From positions 41,094,962 to 41,158,961 of the forward strand of contig OU862928.1 of NCBI GenBank assembly GCA_917880885.1: a stretch of 64,000 bases of DNA. The letters run 5' to 3'. How positions within the stretch are numbered: position 1 is the first letter of the stretch; each line of letters begins with the position of its first letter. This stretch comes from Limnephilus marmoratus. Taxonomy: Eukaryota; Arthropoda; Insecta; Trichoptera; Limnephilidae. Of the stretch, positions 20,409 through 30,238 are shown piece after piece. The position numbers and the translations under genes are program-made. The notes under the pieces were generated by a model. The model did no database searches and was not told where the DNA came from. It saw only the letters and a program-made list of their open reading frames with translations.

Positions 20409-20647
20409 CGTTATTTGTTTTTGGGGTGTTATGCCGTATTGCGCTACCTCCTTCTTTAGCCAACGTTTCGGACATCGTTGAAGTGTCCATCATCAGGGCA
20501 GATCCGGTAGAAGTGTAATTTTTAGTCGTGAAATAAATTACAAATCTACCGGATCTGCCCTGATGATGGACACTGCAACGATGTCCGAAACGTTGGCTAA
20601 AGAAGGAGGTGGCGCAACACGGCATAACACCCCAAAAACAAATAACG
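20409..20647. repeat. Inverted pair of Penelope-type hammerhead-ribozyme sequences
   Basis: Arms of about 113 bp (20409-20521 and 20535-20647) are near-perfect reverse complements around a ~13-nt centre. Each arm holds 'CTGATGA', a GGAC...GTCC stem and 'GAAACGTTGG' (plus strand at 20560-20600; reverse complement at 20461-20496). This is the core order of the hammerhead ribozymes known in Penelope-like retroelements. The outer sequence continues to about 20690 and recurs alone at 43973-44038. Confidence 0.75.
20557..20600 (+). ncRNA. Hammerhead ribozyme-like core (Penelope type)
   Basis: CTGATGA (20560-20566), a short stem-loop closed by GGAC/GTCC, then GAAA (20587-20590). These are the invariant core strands of a hammerhead ribozyme. 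Activity cannot be judged by eye. Confidence 0.55.
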
Positions 20648-21242
20648 AAAATGCTTTTGGCCGTGAAAATCTTAAAACTTATCATCTCATAAATTGGTTA
20701 CCGCTTTATTAATTAGCATCTGATAAAACCTGTATAAGAATTTTCTTGATTCTGAAATATGTATTATGTAATATGAGTTACCGGACACCCTGTAGGTATT
20801 TTTAAACACCTACGCATTTTCATTCAATCCTTATTCAAACTTAAATTCAGTCCCGAATATAATAAAAACATTTTGTTTATTAAAATTAATTTTAAGTCGT
20901 GACGTTAAGACCTTCTCGTGTTGCTTTACCTGTAAATTTTATTACTGACTTTGGACTTTGACCGTTCACTTAGTTTCTGTTTGACTATAGTACAGATGCA
21001 GTGCCACCTCCCCATGCTATGATACCGTACTCAATAATCAGTGGCGTAGCTAGCATGGGTGGCACCCGGGGCGGAAAACGTGGTGTCACCCCCCCCCCCC
21101 CCATTAAATTTTACTTTGAGAAATTTAAAACGCAAATTAAATATAAAAACATTACTAGCTAGTCAAATGTGTAAGCAAAACAAGAAAAAAATTTGGGAAT
21201 CCCGACCGACCGAGCCATAGAGCTATAAATAACAGAGTTGCG

Positions 21243-22680
21243 AGTGGAGTCTTCAATTCTAATATGCTGCAAAATTCTGAAGAAAATCATTTGCTCGCAT
21301 TAAAATATCATTTTAAAAACCCATATTTAAGTTAAAACCAGTTTTGTGTTCTAAGTGTAACGATAAAATTTCAATCGTGAAATAGTAAAGGTGTAGAAGG
21401 TCCTTATCTTTAATTATTAATGCACACAGTACACGAAAATGGTTTTCCTTCGATCTTTGCAGCATATAGTCTGCAACTTTCAAATATTGCACGCGGAACT
21501 CGAAAATGGTTTCCTTTGAAATTTCATTTGAAACTCTGTTCATCTGCGGACCCATTTCGAAGGAAACCATTCCCGAGTTCCACTATTTCGAGATTTGCCC
21601 GAGTTGCAAGATATGAAAGTTTCAGACTACTGGCTGCAAATACCAGTGGAAACCCATTTTCATGTTATGGGTGTAGTTTTAACTAAAACGAGTTACCGAA
21701 TACAGATTCAATCTTAAATTTCAACCAGTTTTGAAATAATTAAAAAGGTTCAATTTTTATTTAAGCCGGTAGACTCTTACCAGATTAATTCTTAAGTTGA
21801 GATAAGTCTTGTATTCAGAATTTCAAAAAAATATCCAAATGCGGATGCATGTACTGACACATTTCGAAGGAAACCATTCTCATTTTCCAAGTGCAGTTAA
21901 AAATTTAGTTGCATACTATGTGGTGCAAAAATCTGAGGAAAACCATTTTTGAGTTCTGGATGCAGTTTTGAACCTGGGGAAACGCACACAGAAAGTTAAA
22001 ACCAGTTTTGTTCTCCAAATGCAGGATAAATTACGAAACCGTTCTAAAGTGGAGTCTTCAATTCTAATATGCTGCAAAATTCTGAGCAAAATCATTTGCT
22101 GGTACGAAAATATAATTTTAACTACCCGTTCTTAAGATAACCCAGTTTTGTGTTCAGAGTGTAACGATAAAATTTCAATTGTGAGATAGTAAAGGTGTGA
22201 GTGGAGCTTTAATTTTTAATGCACGCAGTACACGAAAATGGTTTAACTCCGATCTCTGTAGCACATATTCTTCAACTTTCAAATCTTGCACCTGGACCTC
22301 GAAAATGGTTTCCTTTGAAATTTCATTTGTAACTCTGTTCATCTGCGGACCCATTTCGAAGGAAACCATTCCCGAGTTCTTATTGCAAGATATTTTCTGA
22401 GTTGCAAGATATGAAAGTTTCAGACAAAGTGCTGCAAATATCGGAGGAAAACCATTTTCATGCTATGGATGTGGTTTTTTATTAAAACGGGTTATCGAAT
22501 ACAGATTCAATCTTAAAACCAGTGTTGAGATGTGCTTAAAATTTGAGTTGCACACCGTACGCTCCAAAATTCGAACTAAAACCATTTGCTTGTTCCTTGT
22601 GTAACTTTTATTCGAGCTTTTGGATTCTCACACAGACTGACTCTTAACTTAAACCTGGAAAAATGTGAGATCAGTATAGG
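21243..22680. repeat. ~805-bp direct duplication inside the hAT-like element
   Basis: 'agtggagtcttcaattctaa' at 21245 and 22050, 'cacagtacacgaaaatggtt' at 21425 (with 'cgcagtacacgaaaatggtt' at 22225), and 'catctgcggacccatttcga' at 21540 and 22342 keep the same order and spacing. Smaller sub-repeats ('aaaccattttcatg', 'ttaaaaccagttttg') suggest an older ~100-bp periodicity. Confidence 0.75.
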
Positions 22681-22865
22681 CCGGGTCAATGAATGAATAC
22701 ACCGTCAAGACGCCATACTCACGTAACGTCGCCAATCAAAAAACTTTTTATTTTTCAAAATTAGGACTAAGACAAAAATCTGATTCAAGGATTACTGGTT
22801 TATCGATTATACTTATACACATAATTAAATTATTAAAAATATACAGTATCTTTATTTTTAGTAAC

Positions 22866-23129
22866 TCAAACTAGATTTTGGATAATACCCAAGCTAATAT
22901 TGGATAAAATAATTAAGGTATTATGATTTAAAGCGCTAGTAATACGAAGGTGACCTCTTATCCAAAGAATCGACAACTGATCGAAATCTGAGGGTGCTCT
23001 TACATTTGGTAGGCGAATTACCTTAGCTTGCGAAACTACCCCATTGTATAATCGTTTGGTGTAAATACTTTCGGCAGTTGACTTGGTAATCGGTGTAAAT
23101 AGCGCTGCGTCAACGAATTCAAAACGCAT
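22866..23129 (-). other. Unrecognised 87-codon reading frame
   Basis: A minus-strand frame (MRFEFVDAALFTPITKS...) with normal-looking amino-acid composition inside the hAT-like element. I do not recognise any domain. It could be a relic of element-encoded protein or chance. Confidence 0.2.
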
Positions 23130-23927
23130 ATTTCGAATTCATAAAAAACGTTTTCTGAAAATCTCCAAATTACTTATTATTCCTTCTATTTATTCATGTA
23201 CACAAAACAATATAATACAGAAAAAACATACAGATGATTGATCATTTTTCTTCAATCAGTTATCGATCGATCCTGGTATAATTGCATTCAAGTTTTGTGT
23301 CTATTAGAAAAGTGAACTATCAAATCCACTTACATTGTTTTTTTAAATGATCTTTCAGCACTAATAAAAACGCTAATAGAATAACAACTTTTTCACTAAT
23401 TCAAGTCAGTCAATAGATAACAATTCACTCCACGAGTTTACGTTTACAATAAAAATAACATTACGAAAATAGAATGATACAAGGAATATTTCAGGGAAAT
23501 CCCCGACTGTGCAACACTTCGAGCTAGGAAAGAAAATAAAAAAAAAAAATAAAAAAAATCTGGAATCCCCGACCAAACATGCCATAGTGCTAACTGTCAG
23601 TGTTCAAGCGTAAAATATTTTTTGTGGCAATTTTGCACTTTAGTAAGTTTTTTCTCCACGTCCGAGTGTCACCCCCCTCGGGTGGCACCCGGGGCGGTCC
23701 GCCCCCACCGCCCCCCCCCCCCCTCGCTGCGCCTCTGTCAATAATAGATTGACAGACTGCAAAATAAATCATTTTCAGGTGTTGTAAGTCGAGAAAGTTT
23801 CGTATCATTCTGAAAAAGTGCATGGTTTTCTTATTTTGTTTGCAATTATTTGAGTGTGAAGATTCCATTTGAGATATGGATCAATGGTGAGGCCGAGGTA
23901 CTTCATCTTATATTATACTAGCTGACC

Positions 23928-24582
23928 CGGCCACACGCTGCTGTGGCTAATAAAACACAACGTCATCTACTGGATGATTATCCAACCTTTATAACCACCG
24001 CCGTCTTTGAGTTGATCGCGAAGAGACCGATAGATGCCGCGGAGGACTTTAATTTATAATACGTAGAGATGGTGTGAAAGATTATAATAATGTGCATGAA
24101 ATGCTTGGGGTAACTAACGTATTTAAGTTAATAAGGATTAATACTGTATCCGTCTAAATAACTTTTCAATTACCGCAATGTACGTAACCATTTTTTAGAA
24201 GATAGAATGAGTATTGTAAGCTATCCGTAAAAGATAGATGTATGCCTTCGCGGACTTTTTTTGTAGATCTATAAAAGAGGAATATCCCACCATGCATTGT
24301 TTTGTTATATCCCAAAAGGATTAGGCAGCGTTTTCGATGAAAGCTACCAAGCGCTCTGACTTTTTCCGACACTTCTAACAATTGTCGTTATGTTTCAACC
24401 AATTTACACAAAGCCTTGACGAATTACATGAATTACATTACCTAAACCTTCCTCACGAAACACTCTATCTATTGGTGAAAACCGCATGAAAATCCGTTCA
24501 GTAGTTTTCGAGTTTATCGCGAACAGACAGACAGACAGACGACGCGGGGGACTTTAATTTATAATATGTAGAGATAGAGATA
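23928..24582 (+). repeat. R-F repeat ('CTAGCTGACCCGG' ... GACA ... 'GTAGAGATA' type)
   Basis: Begins CTAGCTGACCCGGCCACACG, contains 'gaaaatccgttcagtagttt', a (GACA)n microsatellite at about 24524-24540, and ends 'ttataatatgtagagataga'. A complete minus-strand copy is at 56418-57080 and a shorter plus-strand copy at 46376-46717. Non-coding. Confidence 0.8.
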
Positions 24583-25933
24583 AAAAGGTGACAAGCTAAA
24601 ATGCGAAAATCATAGAGGCATATCACTTCTATGCACAGCATATAAGATCTACACCATGATACTGAAACAAAGAATTGATAAGTACGCAGAAAACCTACTG
24701 GGAGAGTATCAGGCAGGCTTCCGCACCGGTAGATCCACAACAGACCAACTGTTCACCGTCAAGCAGATCTTGGCAAAGTGATGGAAGTTTGATAAAGACA
24801 TACACCAACTATTCATAGATTTCAAGCAAGCATATTATGATAGCATAGATCGGGAGTGTCTATATGACATACTACTTCAATTCCAGATTCCACCTAAATT
24901 GGTTAGGCTCATCAAAGCCACGATGTCAGACTCAAGATGTCAGGTCAAAATAGATGGGGAACTGTCGGAAGAATTCACAGTATCGCAGGGACTAAAACAG
25001 GGGGACGGTCTGGCTCCCACTCTCTTCAACATTGTGCTCGAACATGTAATAAGAAAAACGCTAATAGACACTGGCTCCAATATTTGTTTCAAGAGCAGTC
25101 AAGTTGTTGGATATGCGGATGACATTAACATTGTTGGAAGATCAATTTCAGCCATTAAGGAGGTCTTCGATCCTTTAGAAACAGCAGCACGGGAAGTAGG
25201 ACTGCAGGTTAATGTCAACAAAACGAAAATGATGATACAGAGCAGGAACCCTTCACACAGAAGAAGAAGTAGTGCACAATTCAAAGACAACTACTTATAC
25301 GAAGTGGTCGACCAATTTGCCTACCTGGGCTCCAGTCTGACAGAGAATAATGAGGATCCAGCAGAAATCAGAAGGAGAATCACAGCAGCCAACAAAACAT
25401 ACTTCTCTTTGCTGCCAGTGTTTAAGTCATGTAGTGTCCACAGAAAAACCAAAATAACCATATATAAGACCATTGTTAGAACTGTATTGGCATATGGATG
25501 TGAGGCGCTGACACTGACGGTAAAGATGGCTGAAATGCTGGATACTTTTGAAAGAAAAGTGCTGAGAAGAATATGTGGACCCGTGAAAGAGGGTGAACAG
25601 TGGCGCATCCGGCACAATACAGAATTGTATAATTTATATAAGGCACATAGCATCTCAACACATATGAGACTCCTCAGGCTGAGATTGGCTGGGCATGTAC
25701 AAAGAATGCCGGATACACGCGTCCCAAAAAGAATTTTGACTGGACACCCAGGTGGAAAGAGAAAAGTGGGAAGACCCAGACTGAGGTGGGAAGACGAAGT
25801 AAGAGGGGATGCAGCACAGCTTCTCCAGGTACCAAATTGGAAGTCAGCCGCTGAGGACAGGAGGAGTTGGAGGCGACTGTTGCAGGAGGCCAAAGATCGA
25901 TATGGGCTATAGCGCCATCGAAGAAGAAGAAGA
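24583..25933 (+). mobile_element. RTE-type LINE, 5'-truncated, with 13-bp TSD
   Basis: 'agagatagagata' stands at 24570-24582 and again at 25934-25946, bracketing the LINE. The 3' end is a short (GAA)n run after 'cgccatc', as in RTE-type elements. The target was the purine-rich tail of the R-F repeat. Confidence 0.85.
24590..25912 (+). pseudogene. RTE-type reverse transcriptase, one nonsense codon
   Basis: About 440 codons: a block ENHRGISLLCTAYKIYTMIL, then GEYQAGFRTGRSTTDQLFTV, LFIDFKQAYYDSIDRE, VSQGLKQGDGLAPTLFNIVL and the catalytic VGYADDINIVGRS, then thumb and C-terminal sequence DTFERKVLRRICGP, RLAGHVQRMPD and KVGRPRLRWEDEVRGD, ending DRYGL and TAG at 25910-25912. The motif order is that of RTE-clade ORF2 reverse transcriptases. 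The endonuclease is missing (5' truncation). One TGA at about 24779-24781 interrupts 'QILAK-WKFDKD'; downstream is open for over 370 codons. The fresh target duplication and single stop point to a recent insertion. Confidence 0.9.
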
Positions 25934-25946
25934 AGAGATAGAGATA

Positions 25947-26084
25947 ATATCTGAAAGGTACCCGCTCACTGTTACACAAATATAACGGATCATAATTTAT
26001 ACAAGCCTGCATCGAATACATAATAGTTAACCAAAGTTCAAGTCCAATGACAAGTTCCATGACAGTTGATCCCCCGACAGTTGA
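25947..26084. other. No gene seen
   Basis: Short unassigned sequence following the RTE target duplication. Confidence 0.4.
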
Positions 26085-26260
26085 CCCTCTGGCATACTTT
26101 GTACAATATGTAATCGGTTTAGGGAAAATACAGTATTCCTACTTACACAAAATATAACTAAGTGTCCCCGAAAGGTTATGCAGAGAGGATGTACCGCCGA
26201 ATAACGAAAGCATAAAACATATTTTCATTCAAATGCATCAAGGATAAAACTTGAAAATAC
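26085..26260. repeat. R-G dispersed repeat
   Basis: 'aagtgtccccgaaaggttat', 'ttacacaaaatataacta' and 'ttcattcaaatgcatcaagg' recur as reverse complement, in the same order, at 58065-58275. Confidence 0.75.
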
Positions 26261-26315
26261 TTTTTTTTAATAAACTACCGATAGAAATCAAAAGTACAAA
26301 GTACAATTGTTGGAC

Positions 26316-26560
26316 TCAGTGGCGGATTATCCTTAAGGCAAACTAGGCACGTGCCTAGGGGCGCGAGGTTACAAAGGGGCGCCACAGTGGTTGCAAATGC
26401 TCATAATCGTCTCATAAATCTGTAACTTCTTTGTTTCTTATCCTAAAAAAATAAAATTTGGTGTACTTACTGATTAAAAACAAAACAATCTTTTACGCTT
26501 CAGATTTTATGTCCGGTTTAAATCGTTCCCGCAGGAAAAACTTAACCCTTTTACGCACTT
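26316..26560. repeat. hAT-type terminus fragment
   Basis: 'cagtggcggattatccttaa' followed by the 'gcacgtgcctagggg' palindrome resembles the left end of a widespread hAT group. No matching right end is seen downstream. Confidence 0.5.
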
Positions 26561-26734
26561 TTCCACAAATGATCACCTAGTCAATCCACGTTACGCACTT
26601 GCACTATATAAGTATAATAAATACAAAATAATACAAGAACAACATGTCAAAGAGACCAAAAGGGAAAATAATTCAACGACCCCAGATATTTTCATATCAG
26701 AGTGTTCGGCTCTATGGAACTCCTAATTGGATCT

Positions 26735-27215
26735 ATAAATCCTATTGATCCCTCAATATAAATATTTAAAAAATCTTTTGTAATCCTACATGTATTTAAA
26801 ATGACTGATTTTTGCATTTTTATATATAAATTCTTTGACAAATCTAATACTTAAGCCAAAATTTTTAATAAGAGAGCTAGGTATAATGCCTGTAGCCGAA
26901 ATAACAAATGGTAATATTTTTATAGTCTGAGAATGCCAAATTCTTTTAATCTCATTTCCTAAATCTGTATATTTTCTTATTTTTTCAGAAACAGATTTTT
27001 AAATATTACAGGAATTTGGAATAGCTACATCAATGATATACTTAAGTTATTTTTTAAATTTTGTCATGTTAAACTATGTCAGGTTTATTATGACTAATTG
27101 TTCTGTCTGTTAGTATAGTTTTATCATAATATATTTTATAAAATTCATTTTCTGAAAATGAATTTGGTTCATATTCATAATATGTTGAAAATCTAAAATC
27201 ATATTCTAGTTATAA
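26735..27215 (-). pseudogene. LINE fragment with restriction-like endonuclease (RLE) signature
   Basis: With two or three frameshifts the minus strand reads SENEFYKIYYDKTILTDRTI, HNKPDIV, then YIIDVAIPNSCNI, KSVSEKIRKYTDLGNEIKRI and ILPFVISATGIIPSSLIKN. The 'KPDI ... (I/L)IDVAIPN' spacing matches the PD-(D/E)xK endonuclease that follows the reverse transcriptase in RLE-type LINEs (R2, R4/Dong, NeSL and relatives). Internal stops show it is dead, and no RT domain adjoins it. The clade is not resolvable from this piece. Confidence 0.6.
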
Positions 27216-27456
27216 TTTGATTACTGCAGTAACAAACACTTACATGCCGAGTAAAGGCATTCGTTTTTAACGATACAAATTTACTCAGTATTAAACTGCA
27301 ATAAGCTAAAATCTGTCATTTTAAGATAATCAATATTTTGTTTCTGCGCACGTATGCAAAAAAAATAAATTAATAGTTCTCTGAAATTTCTACACTACCT
27401 CAAATAAAAACCCTTGTTTTTAAAACTATCTCACAAGTTATTTGAAATAGTTTATA
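27216..27456. other. No gene seen
   Basis: AT-rich, unassigned. Confidence 0.4.
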
Positions 27457-27655
27457 TTGACCGGTCAGCGGTTGAGTGGGCATCGCGTTTGGGTCCCACC
27501 CAGGCGTTCCGTGTTCGATTCCTCGGCTGTATTAGTCCTCCATCACGACTCAAGCAACATTTTCGGTTTACTGTGGTTGTAGTAGGATATTTTCAAACAT
27601 TCCCGGGTTATTCGTTATCCGGGAATGTTTGTCTTTCTTTAAAAAAAAAAAAAAA
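27457..27655 (+). repeat. SINE-I, tRNA-derived head and 3' hairpin
   Basis: The head 'ggtcagcggttgagtgggca' (A-box-like) and 'cgtgttcgattcctcggc' (B box GTTCGATTCC) mark a tRNA-derived promoter. The tail has a 13-bp hairpin CAAACATTCCCGG/CCGGGAATGTTTG (27594-27631) before a long A run. A diverged minus-strand copy is at 28318-28505 and a tail fragment at 44793-44845. Confidence 0.8.
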
Positions 27656-27867
27656 TTGACATTTTTACTCTTATTTTGACTGTAGCTGTTTAAAGTTGGG
27701 AAGAGCCGCTTTTGGCGAATTTTTTGATACCCATTTACCCATATCATGTTTTATGGTTTTTCGGACTTTTTCCGTTTAATAGAAACAAGTCCGAAGGGAC
27801 CTTACTTTCGAAGGAAAGAATCCTGTCTGTCCGCTGTGGGTATTACCAATCGGGGTGCGTTGTGAGC

Positions 27868-28190
27868 AAAGATATTCAAATACAAAAGAGATATGCTGTG
27901 CTGTCCGCGCAACTGTCGGCGGACTACGACCTAATTAGAGTAGTTTGCATACGAAAAGAATTTGTTCATTTCGTTGATTTTTTGAAGGTGTGCATTAGTA
28001 TTGGTTAAAAATATAGTTTGAATACGGAAATAATTCGTTCATTTAGTTTAACGTTCGTTTGGTTTATTCGTTAATTATTCGTTCATTTAGTTTATTTGTT
28101 AATTGGTAAATAATATCGGCGACACCCGGAAGCGCAGTCCCACCTAGTAAAAACTGCAGATAGCACATCTACTTCTATTTGAATATCTTT
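27868..28190. mobile_element. R-J MITE, intact copy
   Basis: AAAGATATTCAAATA at the left and TATTTGAATATCTTT at the right, continuing as imperfect ~40-bp inverted repeats ('gatatgctgtgctgtcc' / 'ctgcagatagcacatc'). It is the empty reference for the copy at 41591-42720. Confidence 0.75.
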
Positions 28191-28317
28191 GGTTGTGAGG
28201 CTCTTGGTTAAGGTGGGATATACTAACAAAATACATATCTTATGCGGTCGGCAAAATTGATTGAAACAATAAATTTTATTTAGAATCACAGTTTTTCACC
28301 ACCTATCAGATATTTTC

Positions 28318-28505
28318 TTATTTTTTTTAAGAAAGGCAAACATTTACGGGTTACGAATAACCTGACAATGTTTGAAAATATCCTACTACTACCAAAGTAA
28401 ACGGAAAATGACGCTTGTGTCGTGATGGTGGACTTAGCTAGTTATCTGATACGTGACGCCCAGGTGGGACCCAACCGCGATGCCAACTCAGCCACTGACC
28501 AGTTA
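28318..28505 (-). repeat. SINE-I copy, diverged
   Basis: T run, decayed hairpin ('aaacatttacgggttacgaa', 'taacctgacaatgttt'), body 'tcgtgatggtggacttagct', and head 'aggtgggacccaaccgcgat' / 'gccactgaccagttag'. Confidence 0.75.
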
Positions 28506-28528
28506 GTGGTTTCAATACCACAGCACAC

Positions 28529-29573
28529 TTAAGGCTCTGCAACCGGGATCGAAAAGAAGAAGATGGAGAAATACGAAATTACGAATGTTAGAGGAGAGCG
28601 CTAACATTTACAGCGACAAAATCGATGCGAAAATTGCGAAAATGTTTAATAAAACACGACTCGTTTAAAATAGAGCAAAAATCACGCGGGCATTATCTTA
28701 AACAGCATTTAAAGAAACACTGTGAATTTTTTCATACATATAACTTGTAAAATAACTGAAACAAACGTGTTAATAATTATTGGATGTTGTGTGTTGTGAT
28801 TGTCCTATTTTATATTTAAATTTATGTAGCACTGAACACTTACTTATCATTTCTTCTAATCTCGATGTGTAGAGCCCTTTATCTTAAATTTTCGCGTCTA
28901 TGCCACCTCTTACTAAAATATCGCCATAAAATGTCTGTCTAAAATCTCTTTTGTCTGTGGCGCATCAAACTTTCTCTTTCTGTGTCTATAAATGGCGTGT
29001 CTTGTCATTCTTGAAAACATTCTACATTCTCAATCTTACAAACATTCTCCCTTGTTATCCTCTCGATTTGCTTAAACTCTGCTTGTTTTGGCGCAAATCA
29101 AACCCTCTTTCACTTCTGTAACTTAATTAGTCTAAATTATTGTTGTCAGTCAAGTGCTCAGACCAAACCACTCTGTACAAATTATTCAAAGGAATAAACA
29201 GTTGCAAACATCCAGTATCACAACACAAGTGTTTTTTACTACAAAGGATTACCTCAAAATACCTCTCTCTATCACTCATTGTACGGTTCCTCGGTGTGGA
29301 ACAGAAGGACGTCAACAAAGGCAGCTCAGCCTTACAACCTGACTGCAGACTATCTGGAGAGAACTACACCTGGATCGACGCATTAATAATTTTTGGAGCA
29401 TACTTTGCGATTTTTTTCTATCGAGGGAATTTTATATAATTTGCGTTTCGGCGCTGACACAGTCTAGATATTATCTTCAAGAATAACATATATTTTTTTA
29501 AAGGCTTTAAAACTTACCGTGTTTAAGGGAAATATGTAATAAATCGGTAGAAATCCGGGTTGCGGGCCCTTAA
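28529..29573. mobile_element. MITE-H copy interrupted by an LTR-like insert
   Basis: TTAA (28529) 'ggctctgcaaccgggatcg' to 28769, and resuming at 29383 to 'gggttgcgggccc' TTAA (29570). The missing middle is replaced by 28785-29382. Sequence on both sides is over 90 percent the same as 18103-18534 by eye. Confidence 0.8.
28785..29382 (+). mobile_element. Solo-LTR-like insert (TG...CA) with ~15-bp flanking repeat
   Basis: 598 bp starting TGTTGTGTGTTGTGATTGTCC-like and ending GGATCGACGCA. A TATAAAT box is at 28987-28993 and an AATAAA signal at 29193-29198, in the order expected for U3-R of a long terminal repeat. The flanks 'ttaataattattgga' and 'ttaataatttttgga' match 14 of 15, longer than the 4-6 bp normal for LTR elements. 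No internal coding. Confidence 0.5.
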
Positions 29574-29639
29574 AAAACGAACTAATATAAAAACGGTTTG
29601 AACCCTTATAAATAAGTACAACAAAGGTATGATTAAAAA

Positions 29640-29735
29640 AAAAAAAAAATACTTAGTTTTAACCACTTTTATTTTTTAAGAGACCAACATGTTTCGTAAG
29701 CAAAGCTTGCTTTTTTAAAAGATTTCTTTTAAATT
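29640..29735. repeat. Decayed Penelope-type terminus
   Basis: 'ttagttttaaccacttttat' then 'ccaacatgtttcgtaagcaa' parallels 49185-49262. On the minus strand GAAACATGTTGG is kept but the CTGATGA strand is lost. Confidence 0.45.
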
Positions 29736-29838
29736 TTGAGAATGTTGCTACCAATGAGTTTGTTTTTTTTTTTTGAAGAAATGAAAAGGTATAATTTTAT
29801 TCATGCTTATTGCTTTTCTGCACAATCAAATTTTGACT

Positions 29839-30238
29839 TCAATTGAATAACCGAGATAAGTGAACGCTCAAGTAGTGCAGGATGGTATTTTCTTTACTAT
29901 GCTTATTGCTTTTTCCACTGAACATATTATGATAAATGTTGTGTATATAGCCTTTATTATGGTCTCCATGATTTCCATGGTCATTATTTCCACAGTCGCA
30001 ATTGTTTTCATGGTTACAGCTCTCCGGCTCGGTGTACCCATTAACCTCTTCACAGCTCTGTGTGAAGCTCTCATTCTTAAAACAGATCTTAGCCAGGTCA
30101 CTCCAGAACTTCAGCACATCTGCATAAGGAAACGAGATGATGGTACTGTTGCCAGTGAAGTCGAGACCGGTGAGGTTGTTTGCGGATACTGGTTTCCAAA
30201 CCACATGCATCAGGGGCGTCTCTACTGGGTTTGGATTA
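29839..30238 (-). CDS. Carboxylesterase-fold protein, last exon
   Basis: The acceptor 'ttctag|TAATCC' (intron end 30239-30240) supplies the T that completes the Gly codon left open by the donor at 31649, giving LYG-NPNPVETPLMHVVWKPV. The rest, NNLTGLDFTGNSTIISFPYA and DVLKFWSDLAKICF, is the standard C-terminal strand-helix of the carboxylesterase/cholinesterase family ('GNPTP...W.P...KFW..L'). The last ~60 residues are an unusual tail: VNGYTEPESCNHENN, then CDCGNNDHGNHGDHNKG, rich in His, Asn, Gly and Asp, ending LSRLFN and TGA at 29839-29841. Carboxylesterases normally stop near the FWxxL helix or carry short or membrane-anchoring ends. Confidence 0.85.

Larger units (their letters stand above)
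21039..23737. mobile_element. hAT-like element, 2.7 kb, 8-bp TSD
   Basis: Termini CAGTGGCGTAGCTAGC (left) and, inverted, CAGAGGCGCAGCGAGG (right), followed inward by 'ggcacccggggcgg' and poly-C tracts on both sides. The flanks are TCAATAAT at 21031-21038 and 23738-23745. CAG-starting termini plus an 8-bp target duplication are diagnostic of hAT-superfamily transposition. The interior has no recognisable transposase. It is mostly a degenerate ~805-bp direct duplication (21243-22680). Confidence 0.85.
20985..23925 (-). pseudogene. Jockey/CR1-type LINE RT fragment split by a hAT-like element
   Basis: Reading the minus strand and skipping the insertion, 23925-23746 gives KMKYLGLTIDPYLKWNLHTQ, RKPCTFFRMIRNFL and KMIYFAVCQSII, and 21030-20985 continues with EYGIIAWGGG. 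The two halves join in frame at the 8-bp target duplication TCAATAAT (codons of S-I-I-E). It is the same protein region as the LINE fragment at 14002-14646 (YFAFCQSIIQYGIIGWGG) and probably the same family. Catalytic boxes are absent. Confidence 0.8.

Noticed and set aside
20314..20685. 123-codon minus-strand frame
   Set aside because: Spans the palindromic Penelope-type repeat; openness is a by-product of the inverted repeat.
25321..25893. 190-codon minus-strand frame
   Set aside because: Antisense to the clearly coding RTE reverse transcriptase.
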